Counted from the first letter of the stretch, positions 1-6,454 are shown. The stretch: 7,125 nt of DNA from Pseudomonadota bacterium (GCA_021779635.1 JAJYAH010000355.1:1-7125), one strand, 5' to 3'. A program made the numbers and translations. The notes: generated by a model not told the origin, from the sequence alone.

Positions 1-495
1 GGTATGGATCGGCTCGGCCACCCGTGCCGACGCATTATGGGTCGTCAGCCGCTCCGCGCCACGGCCGACCAGGCCTCGCCATATCAGTCCAAGCGCCGGT
101 GCGCCGATGATGCCCAACAGCGGCGTCCCGTTCGTCACCAGCGCGAGGTTGACTGTGAACTCGTCGCGGCCGGCGACAAACTCCTTGGTCCCATCCAGGG
201 GATCGACCAGAAAGAAGCTGCCGTCGTAAGGCGGCTTCGCCAGGGGAATCCATTCCTCGGACAAGGTCGGTACTTCCGGAACGAGCCGCGCAAGACCTTC
301 GCGGATGATCCGGTCCGCCGCCAGATCCGCCTCCGTCACCGGCGAGCCGTCGGTCTTGCCGCCGATCTTCATGGTGCGCCGGTTGACGGCAAGAATGGCG
401 GCACTGGCCTGGATCACCAGATCGGTCAGGGGCTCCATGAGTATGGCCGCCGCATCGCGGCCGATCACCGATCCTGACGAATGTGTCTTATTCAT
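1..495 (-). CDS. cysQ: CysQ-type 3'(2'),5'-bisphosphate nucleotidase (inositol monophosphatase superfamily), 3' end cut by the window
   Basis: I translated the minus strand from the ATG at 495-493: 165 codons stay open to the window edge. The family is Mg2+-dependent, Li+-sensitive and cytoplasmic; CysQ removes a phosphate from 3'-phosphoadenosine 5'-phosphate, a by-product of sulfate assimilation. Visible motifs are GSPVTEADLAAD (residues 50-61), LSEE (78-81) and FLVDPLDGTKEF (95-106). E80, D98 and D101 are the expected metal ligands. The KEF after DPLDGT, followed by EFTVNLALV, is the CysQ signature and argues against SuhB or HisN. The family is usually about 260-280 residues, so roughly 100 C-terminal residues are missing. 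The start is supported by GAGG (plus-strand complement 503-506), 7 nt upstream; an internal ATG at residue 20 is possible but has no better ribosome site. The gene diverges from chpT and has no obvious functional link to the chemotaxis genes. Superfamily is certain and CysQ subfamily is strong. Confidence 0.87.
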   Translation of the reverse strand, partial: MNKTHSSGSVIGRDAAAILMEPLTDLVIQASAAILAVNRRTMKIGGKTDGSPVTEADLAADRIIREGLARLVPEVPTLSEEWIPLAKPPYDGSFFLVDPLDGTKEFVAGRDEFTVNLALVTNGTPLLGIIGAPALGLIWRGLVGRGAERLTTHNASARVAEPIHT

Positions 496-522
496 TGCCC
501 GGCCTCATCTGCAGTCTGCCTT

Positions 523-528
523 TATCTA
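523..528 (-). promoter_or_regulatory. Possible -10 box for cysQ (TAGATA on the minus strand)
   Basis: On the minus strand TAGATA lies 27 nt before the cysQ ATG, followed by AAAGG, and matches four of six bases of TATAAT. The sequence about 15-17 bp upstream (CTTGTT) is only a poor -35 match. The placement would give a leader of about 20 nt with the GAGG ribosome site inside it. This is a weak, position-based call. Confidence 0.22.
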
Positions 529-598
529 CACGTTTGACGGCAGAACAAGCACGCTCCTAAGGTGCCCCTCCACACAGGACCGTCCTGCATTCGCGCCG

Positions 599-627
599 GC
601 CAATGTTGGCAGCACGCGCATTGGCAG
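599..627. repeat. Nested inverted and direct repeats upstream of chpT
   Basis: GCCAA and TTGGC flank TG at 599-610, making a 12-bp imperfect palindrome. CCAATG (600-605) is also mirrored by CATTGG (619-624), and TTGGCAG occurs twice directly (606-612 and 621-627). It lies 65-93 bp upstream of the chpT start, where an operator could sit. No known regulator's site is recognised, and such short repeats occur by chance in a 7-kb window. Confidence 0.3.
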
Positions 628-691
628 TGTATCAAACCAGCGAGCTTGCGTGATTCGCCACATCCGCGCTGCGGATTTCCAGGAACACCTT

Positions 692-1339
692 ATGTCTGGC
701 ACGTCGTCTTCCGGTCCCGCCCCCGATGCCCTCGAGCTTGCGGCGCTGTTGTGCTCGCGGGTTTGCCACGATCTCATCAGCCCGGTGGGCGCCATCGTCA
801 ACGGGTTGGAGGTCCTCGACGACAACCCCAAGCCGGAGGATCGCGAATTTGCGCTCGATCTGATCCGCAAGAGCGCCAAGACCGCGTCGGCGCGATTGCA
901 GTTCTGCCGTCTGGCGTTCGGCGCGGCGGGGTCGTCGGGCGCGCAGATCGACCTCGGCGACGCGCAGACCATGGCGCGCGGTCATCTCGAGGACGGCAAG
1001 ACCACGATCGCGTGGAACCTGCCGCGCGTGCTGCTTCCGAAGAACAAGGTCAAACTGCTGCTCAACATGCTGGTGATCGCGCAGCAGACCATTCCGCGCG
1101 GCGGCGTGCTCACGGTCGATCCGGTCGGCGAAGGCGACCCAGCCGGCTTTCGCGTCACGGCCAGCGGGCTGAACGCCCGCATGCCGCAAAATATCGCCGA
1201 TCTGCTGGCGGCGGCCCATGCCGGGGGCGTCGATGCCCATGCCGTGCAGCCCTATTACACGCGGCTATTGGCGCAGGCTTGCGGATTGAACGTGGTGCTG
1301 GCACCCGAGGGCGATACGGTGGTGGTGACCGCTTCCTGA
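692..1339 (+). CDS. chpT: ChpT-type histidine phosphotransferase
   Basis: A 215-residue cytoplasmic protein. In Caulobacter, ChpT is a dimer that takes phosphate from the hybrid kinase CckA and passes it to CtrA and CpdR; this is the expected role here. The helical-hairpin dimerisation region comes first, with the phospho-accepting histidine H26 in RVCHDLISPVGAIVNGLEVL (residues 23-42), the ChpT hallmark. A second helix follows through about residue 75 (FALDLIRKSAKTASARLQFC). The rest resembles a histidine-kinase ATPase fold that has lost its nucleotide boxes: the NKVKLLLNMLVIAQ stretch near residues 118-131 sits where an N-box would be, with no DxGxG or GxGxG after it. ATG 692 is preferred because AGGA (681-684) is 7 nt upstream and family proteins begin close to the histidine helix; a longer in-frame extension to about 305 is rejected. 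It lies 192 bp upstream of cheA on the same strand. Length fits the family (about 200-230). Confidence 0.88.
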   Translation: MSGTSSSGPAPDALELAALLCSRVCHDLISPVGAIVNGLEVLDDNPKPEDREFALDLIRKSAKTASARLQFCRLAFGAAGSSGAQIDLGDAQTMARGHLEDGKTTIAWNLPRVLLPKNKVKLLLNMLVIAQQTIPRGGVLTVDPVGEGDPAGFRVTASGLNARMPQNIADLLAAAHAGGVDAHAVQPYYTRLLAQACGLNVVLAPEGDTVVVTAS

Positions 1340-1531
1340 GCGGGCGGGCGCGCAAATATGGTTAACCAGCGGTTTACAGCCGGCGCCTCAATTCCATGAA
1401 ATCTCATTATCTCTTTGTTGAGTGCGTTCTTTTCCAATTGCTCAACCAATATTAAACGCTTTGCATAGAAGCTGGCCAAACTCCGAAAGGCGTAACGAAA
1501 TCGTACGCCGGTGGGTTCGAAGGCCTGTTTC
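1340..1531 (+). promoter_or_regulatory. chpT-cheA intergenic region with AT-rich promoter-like core
   Basis: GC content of 1391-1470 is 27 of 80 bases (34%), against roughly 60-65% in the flanking genes, which is typical of a promoter. A candidate -10 is TATTAA (1450-1455), with a poor -35 (TTCTTT, 1427-1432) at 17 bp. A 6-bp dyad, GTTGAG (1417-1422) and CTCAAC (1441-1446), overlaps this -35. A CtrA-box-like sequence lies at 1362-1377. There is no hairpin followed by a T-run after chpT, so read-through from chpT remains possible. The region most likely drives cheAWYBR. Confidence 0.5.
1362..1377 (+). promoter_or_regulatory. CtrA-box-like sequence upstream of cheA
   Basis: TTAA, seven bases, then TTTAC: this fits the established CtrA consensus TTAA-N7-TTAAC with one mismatch, at the third base of the second half. 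The first half continues as TTAACCA, the preferred half-site form, and sits within the perfect palindrome GGTTAACC (1360-1367). It is centred about 80 bp upstream of the candidate cheA -10, a distance compatible with activation but not diagnostic. Confidence 0.4.
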
Positions 1532-4258
1532 ATGGATGATTTGTTGCGGGAGTTCCTGACCGAAACCGGCGAAAGCCTGGATACGGTCGATAATCAGTTG
1601 GTGCGGTTCGAGCAGGAGCCGAACAACGCCAAAATTCTGGATAACATCTTTCGCCTGGTCCACACCATCAAGGGGACCTGCGGCTTTCTGGGGCTGCCGC
1701 GTCTCGAAGCGCTGGCGCATGCCGGCGAGACCCTGATGGGCAAATTCCGTGACGGCATGCCGGTAACGGCCGAAGCCGTCACGCTGATCCTGAGCAGCAT
1801 CGACCGCATCAAGGAGATTCTGGCGGGGCTGGAGGCAACACAGGCGGAGCCGGAAGGCACCGATCAGGATCTGATCGTCCAGCTTCATCAGATGGTCGAG
1901 CAGGGCATGCAGGCGATGTCCGCGCCGGCTTTGCCGGTCGCGTCTGCGCCGGCTGGTCCGGCCGCGCCAGCGCCAGCCGCTCCGGTCGAGCCCGCGGTGG
2001 AACAGGGCACGCTGACCTATCAGGTGCTGGAGCGGCAATTGCGCCCCGGCGAAGTATCGCTCGACGATCTGGAACGCGCCTTCCGCGAGACCGCAGCCGA
2101 GGTTGCGCCGCCGCCGGCGCCCAAGCCGCCGGCGCCGAAGGCAGCGCCACCGAAGGAGGCAAAGCCTGTCTTGAGGAAAACCGTTGTCGAGCCGGAAGCG
2201 TCCGATAGCGACCGCGTCGCCAACCAGTCGATCCGCGTCAATGTCGACACGCTGGAACACCTGATGACGATGGTGTCGGAGCTGGTTCTGACACGCAATC
2301 AGCTGCTCGAGATCAGCCGGCGCAACGAGGACACCGAGTTCAAGGTGCCGCTGCAGCGGCTATCTAATGTCACCGCCGAACTGCAGGAAGGCGTCATGAA
2401 GACGCGGATGCAGCCGATCGGCAATGCCTGGCAAAAGCTGCCGCGGATCGTGCGCGATCTGTCCAGCGAGCTCGGCAAGCAGATCGAACTGGAGATGCAC
2501 GGCGCCGACACCGAGCTCGATCGCCAGGTGCTCGACCTGATCAAGGATCCGCTGACCCATATGGTCCGCAACTCCGCCGATCACGGGCTGGAGACGCCGG
2601 CCGAGCGTTTGGCCGCGGGCAAACCGGAACAGGGCACGATCCGGCTGTCGGCCTATCATGAAGGCGGCCACATCATCATCTGCATTGCTGACAATGGTCG
2701 CGGGCTCAACACCGCGCGGATCAAGGCCAAGGCGGTTGCCAACGGCCTCGTCACCGAGGCCGACCTTGAAAAGATGACGGAAGCGCAGATCCACAAATTC
2801 ATCTTTGCGCCCGGCTTCTCGACCGCAGCCGCGGTCACCAGCGTGTCCGGCCGCGGCGTCGGCATGGACGTGGTGCGCACCAATATCGACCAGATCGGCG
2901 GCACTATCGACGTCAAATCGGTGGCCGGCCAGGGCTCCAGCGTCACCGTCAAGATTCCGCTGACGCTGGCGATCGTCTCGGCGCTGATCGTGGAAGCCGC
3001 CGGCAACCGTTTTGCGATCCCACAACTGGCTGTGGTCGAACTGGTGCGGGCGCGGGCCAATTCCGAGCATCGCATCGAGCGGATCAAGGACACCGCGGTA
3101 TTGCGCTTGCGCAACAAGCTGTTGCCGCTGATGCACCTGAAGAAGCTGCTCAAGATCGACGACGGCTCCTCCAGCGATCCGGAAAACGGCTTCATCGTGG
3201 TGACCCAGGTCGGCAGCCAGACCTTCGGCATCGTGGTCGACGGCGTGTTCCACACCGAGGAAATCGTGGTCAAGCCGATGTCGACCAAGCTGCGCCACAT
3301 CGAGATGTTCTCCGGCAACACCATTCTGGGTGATGGCGCGGTGATCATGATCATCGATCCAAACGGCATCGCCAAGGCGCTCGGGACCTCGGTCGAAGCG
3401 AGCCACGAAATCGCCGACGAGAACGCGGCGATGCACGCCAGCGCCGCCGAGCAACTGACCTCGCTGTTGGTGTTCCGCGCCGGCTCGACGCGGCCCAAAG
3501 CGGTGCCGCTTGCGCTGGTGACCCGGCTTGAGGAAATCGCCGCCGAGAAGCTCGAACTCTCCAACGGTCGATATATGGTGCAATACCGCGATCAATTGAT
3601 GCCGCTGGTGCAGATGGCCGGCGTCAGCGTCGCCACCTCGGGCGTCCAGCCGATCCTGGTGTTCGCCGATGACGGCCGCTCGATGGGTCTGGTGGTCGAC
3701 GAGATCATCGACATCGTCGAGGAGCGGCTCCACATCGAGGTCGCCGGCAGCGGCGAGGGCATTCTCGGCTCTGCCGTGATCAAGGGACAGGCCACCGAAG
3801 TGATCGACGTCGGTTACTTCCTGCCGATGGCATTCGCCGACTGGTTCAGCCGCAAGGAGATGCGGCCGTCGACGGGGGCGCAATCGGTGCTGCTGGTCGA
3901 CGACAGCGCGTTCTTCCGCAACATGCTGGCGCCGGTCCTGAAGGCAGCGGGCTATCGGGTGCGGGTCGCCCCCAATGCGCAGGAAGGGCTGGTGGCACTG
4001 CGTTCGGGCCAGGCGTTCGACGTGGTGCTGACCGACATTGAAATGCCCGACATGAACGGCTTCGAATTCGCCGAGACGATCCGGGCCGATCAGCATTTGA
4101 GCGCGATGCCGATCATCGCGCTGTCGTCGATGGTATCGCCGGCGGCGATCGAGCGCGGACGCCTCGCCGGCTTCCACGATTACGTCGCCAAGTTCGATCG
4201 CCCCGGCCTGATCGCGGCGCTGAAGGAACAAACCGCCGAAATCAGCCGGGCGGCATGA
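1532..4258 (+). CDS. cheA: Chemotaxis hybrid histidine kinase CheA with second CheW-like domain and C-terminal receiver
   Basis: A 908-residue cytoplasmic kinase that autophosphorylates under receptor/CheW control and phosphorylates CheY and CheB. Domains in order: P1 HPt, about 1-110, with phospho-accepting H44 in HTIKGTCGFLG plus K47, H63 and E66; Ala/Pro linker 129-155; an unassigned island 156-191; a second Pro/Lys linker with two PPAPK units (194-203); P3 dimerisation from 234; P4 ATPase with N-box HMVRNSADHG (343-352), DNGRG (387-391) and GRGVGM (440-445); P5 CheW-like, about 478-615; a second CheW-like domain, about 642-772; receiver, about 785-905, with D790/D791, phospho-acceptor D835, S865 and K887. 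No P2 CheY-binding domain is recognisable. I chose ATG 1532 because GAAGG (1519-1523) is 8 nt upstream and the protein then begins MDDLLREFL, as CheA P1 should; GTG 1511 adds seven unlikely residues. The gene heads the cheAWYBR unit. The receiver may act as a phosphate sink (inference). Confidence 0.96.
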   Translation: MDDLLREFLTETGESLDTVDNQLVRFEQEPNNAKILDNIFRLVHTIKGTCGFLGLPRLEALAHAGETLMGKFRDGMPVTAEAVTLILSSIDRIKEILAGLEATQAEPEGTDQDLIVQLHQMVEQGMQAMSAPALPVASAPAGPAAPAPAAPVEPAVEQGTLTYQVLERQLRPGEVSLDDLERAFRETAAEVAPPPAPKPPAPKAAPPKEAKPVLRKTVVEPEASDSDRVANQSIRVNVDTLEHLMTMVSELVLTRNQLLEISRRNEDTEFKVPLQRLSNVTAELQEGVMKTRMQPIGNAWQKLPRIVRDLSSELGKQIELEMHGADTELDRQVLDLIKDPLTHMVRNSADHGLETPAERLAAGKPEQGTIRLSAYHEGGHIIICIADNGRGLNTARIKAKAVANGLVTEADLEKMTEAQIHKFIFAPGFSTAAAVTSVSGRGVGMDVVRTNIDQIGGTIDVKSVAGQGSSVTVKIPLTLAIVSALIVEAAGNRFAIPQLAVVELVRARANSEHRIERIKDTAVLRLRNKLLPLMHLKKLLKIDDGSSSDPENGFIVVTQVGSQTFGIVVDGVFHTEEIVVKPMSTKLRHIEMFSGNTILGDGAVIMIIDPNGIAKALGTSVEASHEIADENAAMHASAAEQLTSLLVFRAGSTRPKAVPLALVTRLEEIAAEKLELSNGRYMVQYRDQLMPLVQMAGVSVATSGVQPILVFADDGRSMGLVVDEIIDIVEERLHIEVAGSGEGILGSAVIKGQATEVIDVGYFLPMAFADWFSRKEMRPSTGAQSVLLVDDSAFFRNMLAPVLKAAGYRVRVAPNAQEGLVALRSGQAFDVVLTDIEMPDMNGFEFAETIRADQHLSAMPIIALSSMVSPAAIERGRLAGFHDYVAKFDRPGLIAALKEQTAEISRAA
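2110..2136 (+). repeat. Short 15-bp-period repeat encoding PPAPK units in the CheA linker
   Basis: A 12-bp sequence recurs after 15 bp (2110-2121 and 2125-2136), encoding two consecutive PPAPK units in the flexible segment before the P3 dimerisation domain. The period is a multiple of three, so loss or gain of a unit would keep frame. This is ordinary low-complexity linker sequence. Confidence 0.6.
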
Positions 4259-4283
4259 AACGAGTTCAGCCGGGCGGCATGAA
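4242..4283 (+). repeat. 24-bp tandem duplication across the cheA stop and cheW 5' region
   Basis: An identical 18-bp sequence occurs at 4242-4259 and 4266-4283, offset by 24 bp. The first copy holds the cheA stop (TGA 4256-4258) overlapping an ATG (4255-4257). The second copy repeats the ATGA arrangement at 4279-4282, and the ribosome site of cheW begins at its last two bases. The 24-bp offset keeps both ATGs in the cheW frame. Confidence 0.85.
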
Positions 4284-4288
4284 GGAGG
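4282..4288 (+). promoter_or_regulatory. Strong Shine-Dalgarno site that fixes the cheW start
   Basis: AAGGAGG ends 5 nt before ATG 4294, a near-perfect anti-16S match. The other in-frame ATGs, at 4255 and 4279, lie upstream of it and have no comparable site, so cheW translation should begin at 4294. Confidence 0.8.
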
Positions 4289-4293
4289 CCTGC

Positions 4294-4764
4294 ATGAGTA
4301 ACAAGACACCGACCATCGAAGGCGCTGTTTCCGAATACGTCACCGCGATCATCGGCGAGCAGTTGTTCGGGCTCCCGATCTCGCGGGTGCAGGACGTGTT
4401 CATGCCGGAACGGCTGACCCGGGTGCCGCTGTCGTCGGGCGAGATCGCCGGCGTCCTCAATCTGCGCGGCCGCATCGTCACCGTGGTGGATATGCGCGCC
4501 CGCCTTGGCCTGCCCCGGAATGAAGACGGCAAGCCGCCGATGGCGGTAGGCGTCGACCTGCGCGGCGAATCCTACGGGTTGTTGATCGATCAGATCGGCG
4601 AGGTGCTCAAGCTCGCCGACGACGGTCGCGAGGACAATCCCGTCAATCTCGATCCGCGAATGGCCAAGCTTGCCGACGGGGTGCATCGCCTCGACGGACA
4701 GCTCATGGTCATCCTCGACGTCGATCGCGTTCTTGAAATCGTGCCTGACCTGCTGGCGGCATGA
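4294..4764 (+). CDS. cheW: Chemotaxis coupling protein CheW
   Basis: A 156-residue single-domain adaptor that joins receptors to the CheA P5 domain in the signalling array. The fold is recognisable from EYVTAIIGEQLFGLPISRVQDV near the N-terminus, the conserved core GVLNLRGRIVTVVDMRARLGLP (about residues 51-72), a GESYGLLIDQIGEVLKL segment, and the final DGVHRLDGQLMVILDVDRVL strand. Length is normal for CheW. ATG 4294 is chosen over the in-frame ATG 4255, which overlaps the cheA stop as ATGA, because of the AAGGAGG site at 4282-4288 and because the extra 13 residues merely translate the duplicated junction. It lies 35 bp after cheA and is presumably cotranscribed with it. It is distinct from the two CheW-like domains inside CheA. 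Confidence 0.93.
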   Translation: MSNKTPTIEGAVSEYVTAIIGEQLFGLPISRVQDVFMPERLTRVPLSSGEIAGVLNLRGRIVTVVDMRARLGLPRNEDGKPPMAVGVDLRGESYGLLIDQIGEVLKLADDGREDNPVNLDPRMAKLADGVHRLDGQLMVILDVDRVLEIVPDLLAA

Positions 4765-4842
4765 GACTAGCGGCAAGCTTGGCGTAAATCTGAGTTGCAA
4801 CGCAAACGTCCCTTTCGGGATCCTGAAGAAGCAGAGGCTGAA

Positions 4843-5208
4843 ATGAAGACTTGTCTCGTGGTAGATGACTCAAGTGTCATTCGAAAGGTCGCAAGGCGAA
4901 TCCTGGAAGGGCTGGATTTCCAGATCGTCGAGGCTGAGGACGGCGAGAAGGCGCTGGAGGTCTGCAAGCGCGGACTGCCCGAGGCGATCCTGCTCGACTG
5001 GAACATGCCGATCATGGATGGCTATGAATTCCTCGGCAATCTGCGCCGCATGCCGGGCGGCGACCAGCCCAAGGTGGTGTTCTGCACCACCGAAAACGAT
5101 GTCGCGCACATCGCGCGCGCGCTTCACGCCGGCGCCAACGAATACATCATGAAGCCATTCGACAAGGACATCGTCACGGCGAAGTTCCAGGAAGTTGGCC
5201 TGATCTGA
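4843..5208 (+). CDS. cheY: Single-domain response regulator CheY
   Basis: A 121-residue stand-alone receiver with no output domain. CheA phosphorylates such proteins, which then bind the flagellar switch or another target. The full receiver residue set is present: acidic pair D8/D9 in CLVVDDSSVIRK, phospho-acceptor D52 in ILLDWNMPIMDG, switch residue T82 in VVFCTTEND, and K104 in the MKPFD loop. Their spacing (D52 to T82 is 30, D52 to K104 is 52) equals that of E. coli CheY (57, 87, 109). ATG 4843 is preferred over an in-frame TTG at 4795 because AGAGG (4833-4837) lies 5 nt upstream and the receiver begins directly after it. It sits 78 bp after cheW and 76 bp before cheB. A cell-cycle regulator such as DivK or CpdR is less likely, given the sequence and the operon. 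Confidence 0.92.
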   Translation: MKTCLVVDDSSVIRKVARRILEGLDFQIVEAEDGEKALEVCKRGLPEAILLDWNMPIMDGYEFLGNLRRMPGGDQPKVVFCTTENDVAHIARALHAGANEYIMKPFDKDIVTAKFQEVGLI

Positions 5209-5284
5209 GTCTTTTGAATCTGGTGGCTCAACGGTCACCGGCGCCGCCATTTCAATAGTGCTGTTGCGTCCTGTCTGGTGATTA

Positions 5285-6454
5285 ATGAGCGTTGCGTTAG
5301 CTAGTTCCTCGACCCCGAATTCGATGCGGCAGGAACCGCTGCGGGTGATGGTGGTCGATGACTCCGTCGTCATCAGAGGATTGATCTCGCGCTGGATCGG
5401 ATCCGAACCGGACATGGTTGTCGCGGCATCGCTGCGCACCGGCCTTGACGCCGTCAGGCAGATCGAGCGCGTCGATCCGGACGTTGCGGTGCTCGACATC
5501 GAAATGCCGGAACTCGACGGCATCTCCGCGCTGCCGTTGCTGCTGGAGAAAAAACGCAACCTCATCATCATCATGGCTTCGACGCTGACCCGCCGCAACG
5601 CGGAGATCAGCTTCAAGGCGCTCTCGCTCGGCGCCTCGGACTACATTCCAAAGCCGGAAAGCACCCGCGAGCCGACCGCCGCCGAAACCTTTCGCCACGA
5701 TCTCATTCAGAAAATTCGCGATCTCGGCGCCAAAGTCCGCCGCGCCGTCCCGGCTTCAGCCAGTCCGCCATTGGCACCGGTCCTCGATCGGTCGCGTGAC
5801 CCCTCGCCGCGGCCGCCGCCCGCCCAGATGGCGCATCCGCAGCTAGTGCGCCGTCCGTTCGGTACGCAAGCGCCGCGCGCGCTCCTGATCGGTTCATCCA
5901 CCGGCGGTCCGCAGGCATTGATGACGCTGGTCGGCGAGATCGGCGCCGTGATCGATCGCTTTCCGGTTCTCATCACGCAACACATGCCGCCGACCTTCAC
6001 CACGATTCTGGCGGAACATCTGGCGCGCTCGAGCCGTCGGCCGGCGCACGAGGCCATCGATGGAGAGATCGTCAAGGCCGGCCGGATCTATCTCGCGCCG
6101 GGCGGCCGCCATATGCGCCTCGCACGCCATGGCACCGACGCGGTGATCGTGCTGGACGACGGCGCGCCGGTCAATTTCTGCAAGCCGGCCGTCGATCCAT
6201 TGTTCACCTCCGCGATCGATGTTTGGCAGGGCGGCGTTCTGGCGGTCGTGCTGACCGGCATGGGTTCAGACGGCATGCGCGGCGGCAAGGAGATCGTCGC
6301 CGCCGGCGGCAATGTGATCGCCCAGGACGAAGCGTCGAGCGTGGTTTGGGGAATGCCGGGCGCGGCAGTGAATGCGGGTATTTGCGCTGCAGTTCTGCCG
6401 CTGGATCAGATCGCGCCCAAACTGGTTCGATTGTTTTCGGGAGATCGTTCGTGA
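5285..6454 (+). CDS. cheB: Chemotaxis response regulator / protein-glutamate methylesterase CheB
   Basis: A 389-residue two-domain enzyme that hydrolyses glutamyl methyl esters on chemoreceptors (and in many homologues deamidates glutamines), opposing CheR; phosphorylation by CheA relieves inhibition by its receiver. Receiver, about residues 19-140: D25/D26 in [10 protein letters not shown], phospho-acceptor D71 in [11 protein letters not shown], and K123 in YIPKPES. A Pro/Arg-rich linker (about 155-190) follows. The esterase domain, about 198-385, shows the catalytic triad S205 in GSSTGGP, H233 in QHMPPTFT and D329 in GMGSDGM. The start is the least certain part: ATG 5285 has only a weak GGTG (5277-5280) 4 nt upstream, and ATG 5324 (residue 14) would still give a complete receiver. 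The stop overlaps the cheR start, so the two antagonists are probably translationally coupled. Length is normal for CheB. Confidence 0.96.
   Translation: MSVALASSSTPNSMRQEPLRVMVVDDSVVIRGLISRWIGSEPDMVVAASLRTGLDAVRQIERVDPDVAVLDIEMPELDGISALPLLLEKKRNLIIIMASTLTRRNAEISFKALSLGASDYIPKPESTREPTAAETFRHDLIQKIRDLGAKVRRAVPASASPPLAPVLDRSRDPSPRPPPAQMAHPQLVRRPFGTQAPRALLIGSSTGGPQALMTLVGEIGAVIDRFPVLITQHMPPTFTTILAEHLARSSRRPAHEAIDGEIVKAGRIYLAPGGRHMRLARHGTDAVIVLDDGAPVNFCKPAVDPLFTSAIDVWQGGVLAVVLTGMGSDGMRGGKEIVAAGGNVIAQDEASSVVWGMPGAAVNAGICAAVLPLDQIAPKLVRLFSGDRS

Larger units (their letters stand above)
496..691. other. Divergent intergenic region between cysQ and chpT
   Basis: This 196-bp gap must carry the promoter of cysQ (leftward) and probably of chpT (rightward). 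I see no convincing sigma-70 pair for chpT; TTGGCA at 621-626 resembles a -35 box but has no acceptable -10 at 16-18 bp. A weak -10-like box for cysQ lies at 523-528, and nested repeats lie at 599-627. An open frame in phase with chpT runs upstream through this region to about 305, but it overlaps cysQ on the opposite strand and does not read like protein, so I take the gap as non-coding. Confidence 0.6.

Noticed and set aside
4..477. Plus-strand open frame of 157 codons
   Set aside because: It lies opposite cysQ, whose DPLDGTKEF and SEE motifs are on the minus strand.
606..627. Possible sigma-54 promoter (TTGGCAG repeats) before chpT
   Set aside because: TGGCA resembles a -24 element, but neither copy has TTGC(A/T) at the required -12 spacing.
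305..691. Open frame in phase with chpT extending it upstream by 129 residues
   Set aside because: It overlaps cysQ on the other strand, has no protein-like pattern, and the ATG at 692 has its own ribosome site and gives a normal ChpT length.
1340..1390. GC-rich sequence after chpT as a possible intrinsic terminator
   Set aside because: Short palindromes (GGTTAACC, GGCGCC) are present, but there is no stable stem followed by a run of T.
1255..1533. Minus-strand open frame of 92 codons spanning the chpT-cheA gap
   Set aside because: It looks somewhat protein-like in its N-terminal part because the gap is AT-rich. It overlaps both flanking genes, lacks a ribosome site before its ATG, and matches no family I know.
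2360..4309. Long minus-strand open frame (649 codons) opposite cheA
   Set aside because: Its translation is rich in His, Arg, Asp and Gln and has no recognisable domain; it is the frame expected opposite a GC-rich gene. CheA on the plus strand has complete motifs throughout.
4809..4820. Small hairpin TCCC-TTTC-GGGA between cheW and cheY
   Set aside because: The stem is only 4 bp with no T-run after it, too weak to call a terminator or processing site.
5209..5284. cheY-cheB gap as a separate promoter or regulatory RNA
   Set aside because: The 76 bp show no -35/-10 pair, stable hairpin or T-run; it reads as a simple operon spacer.
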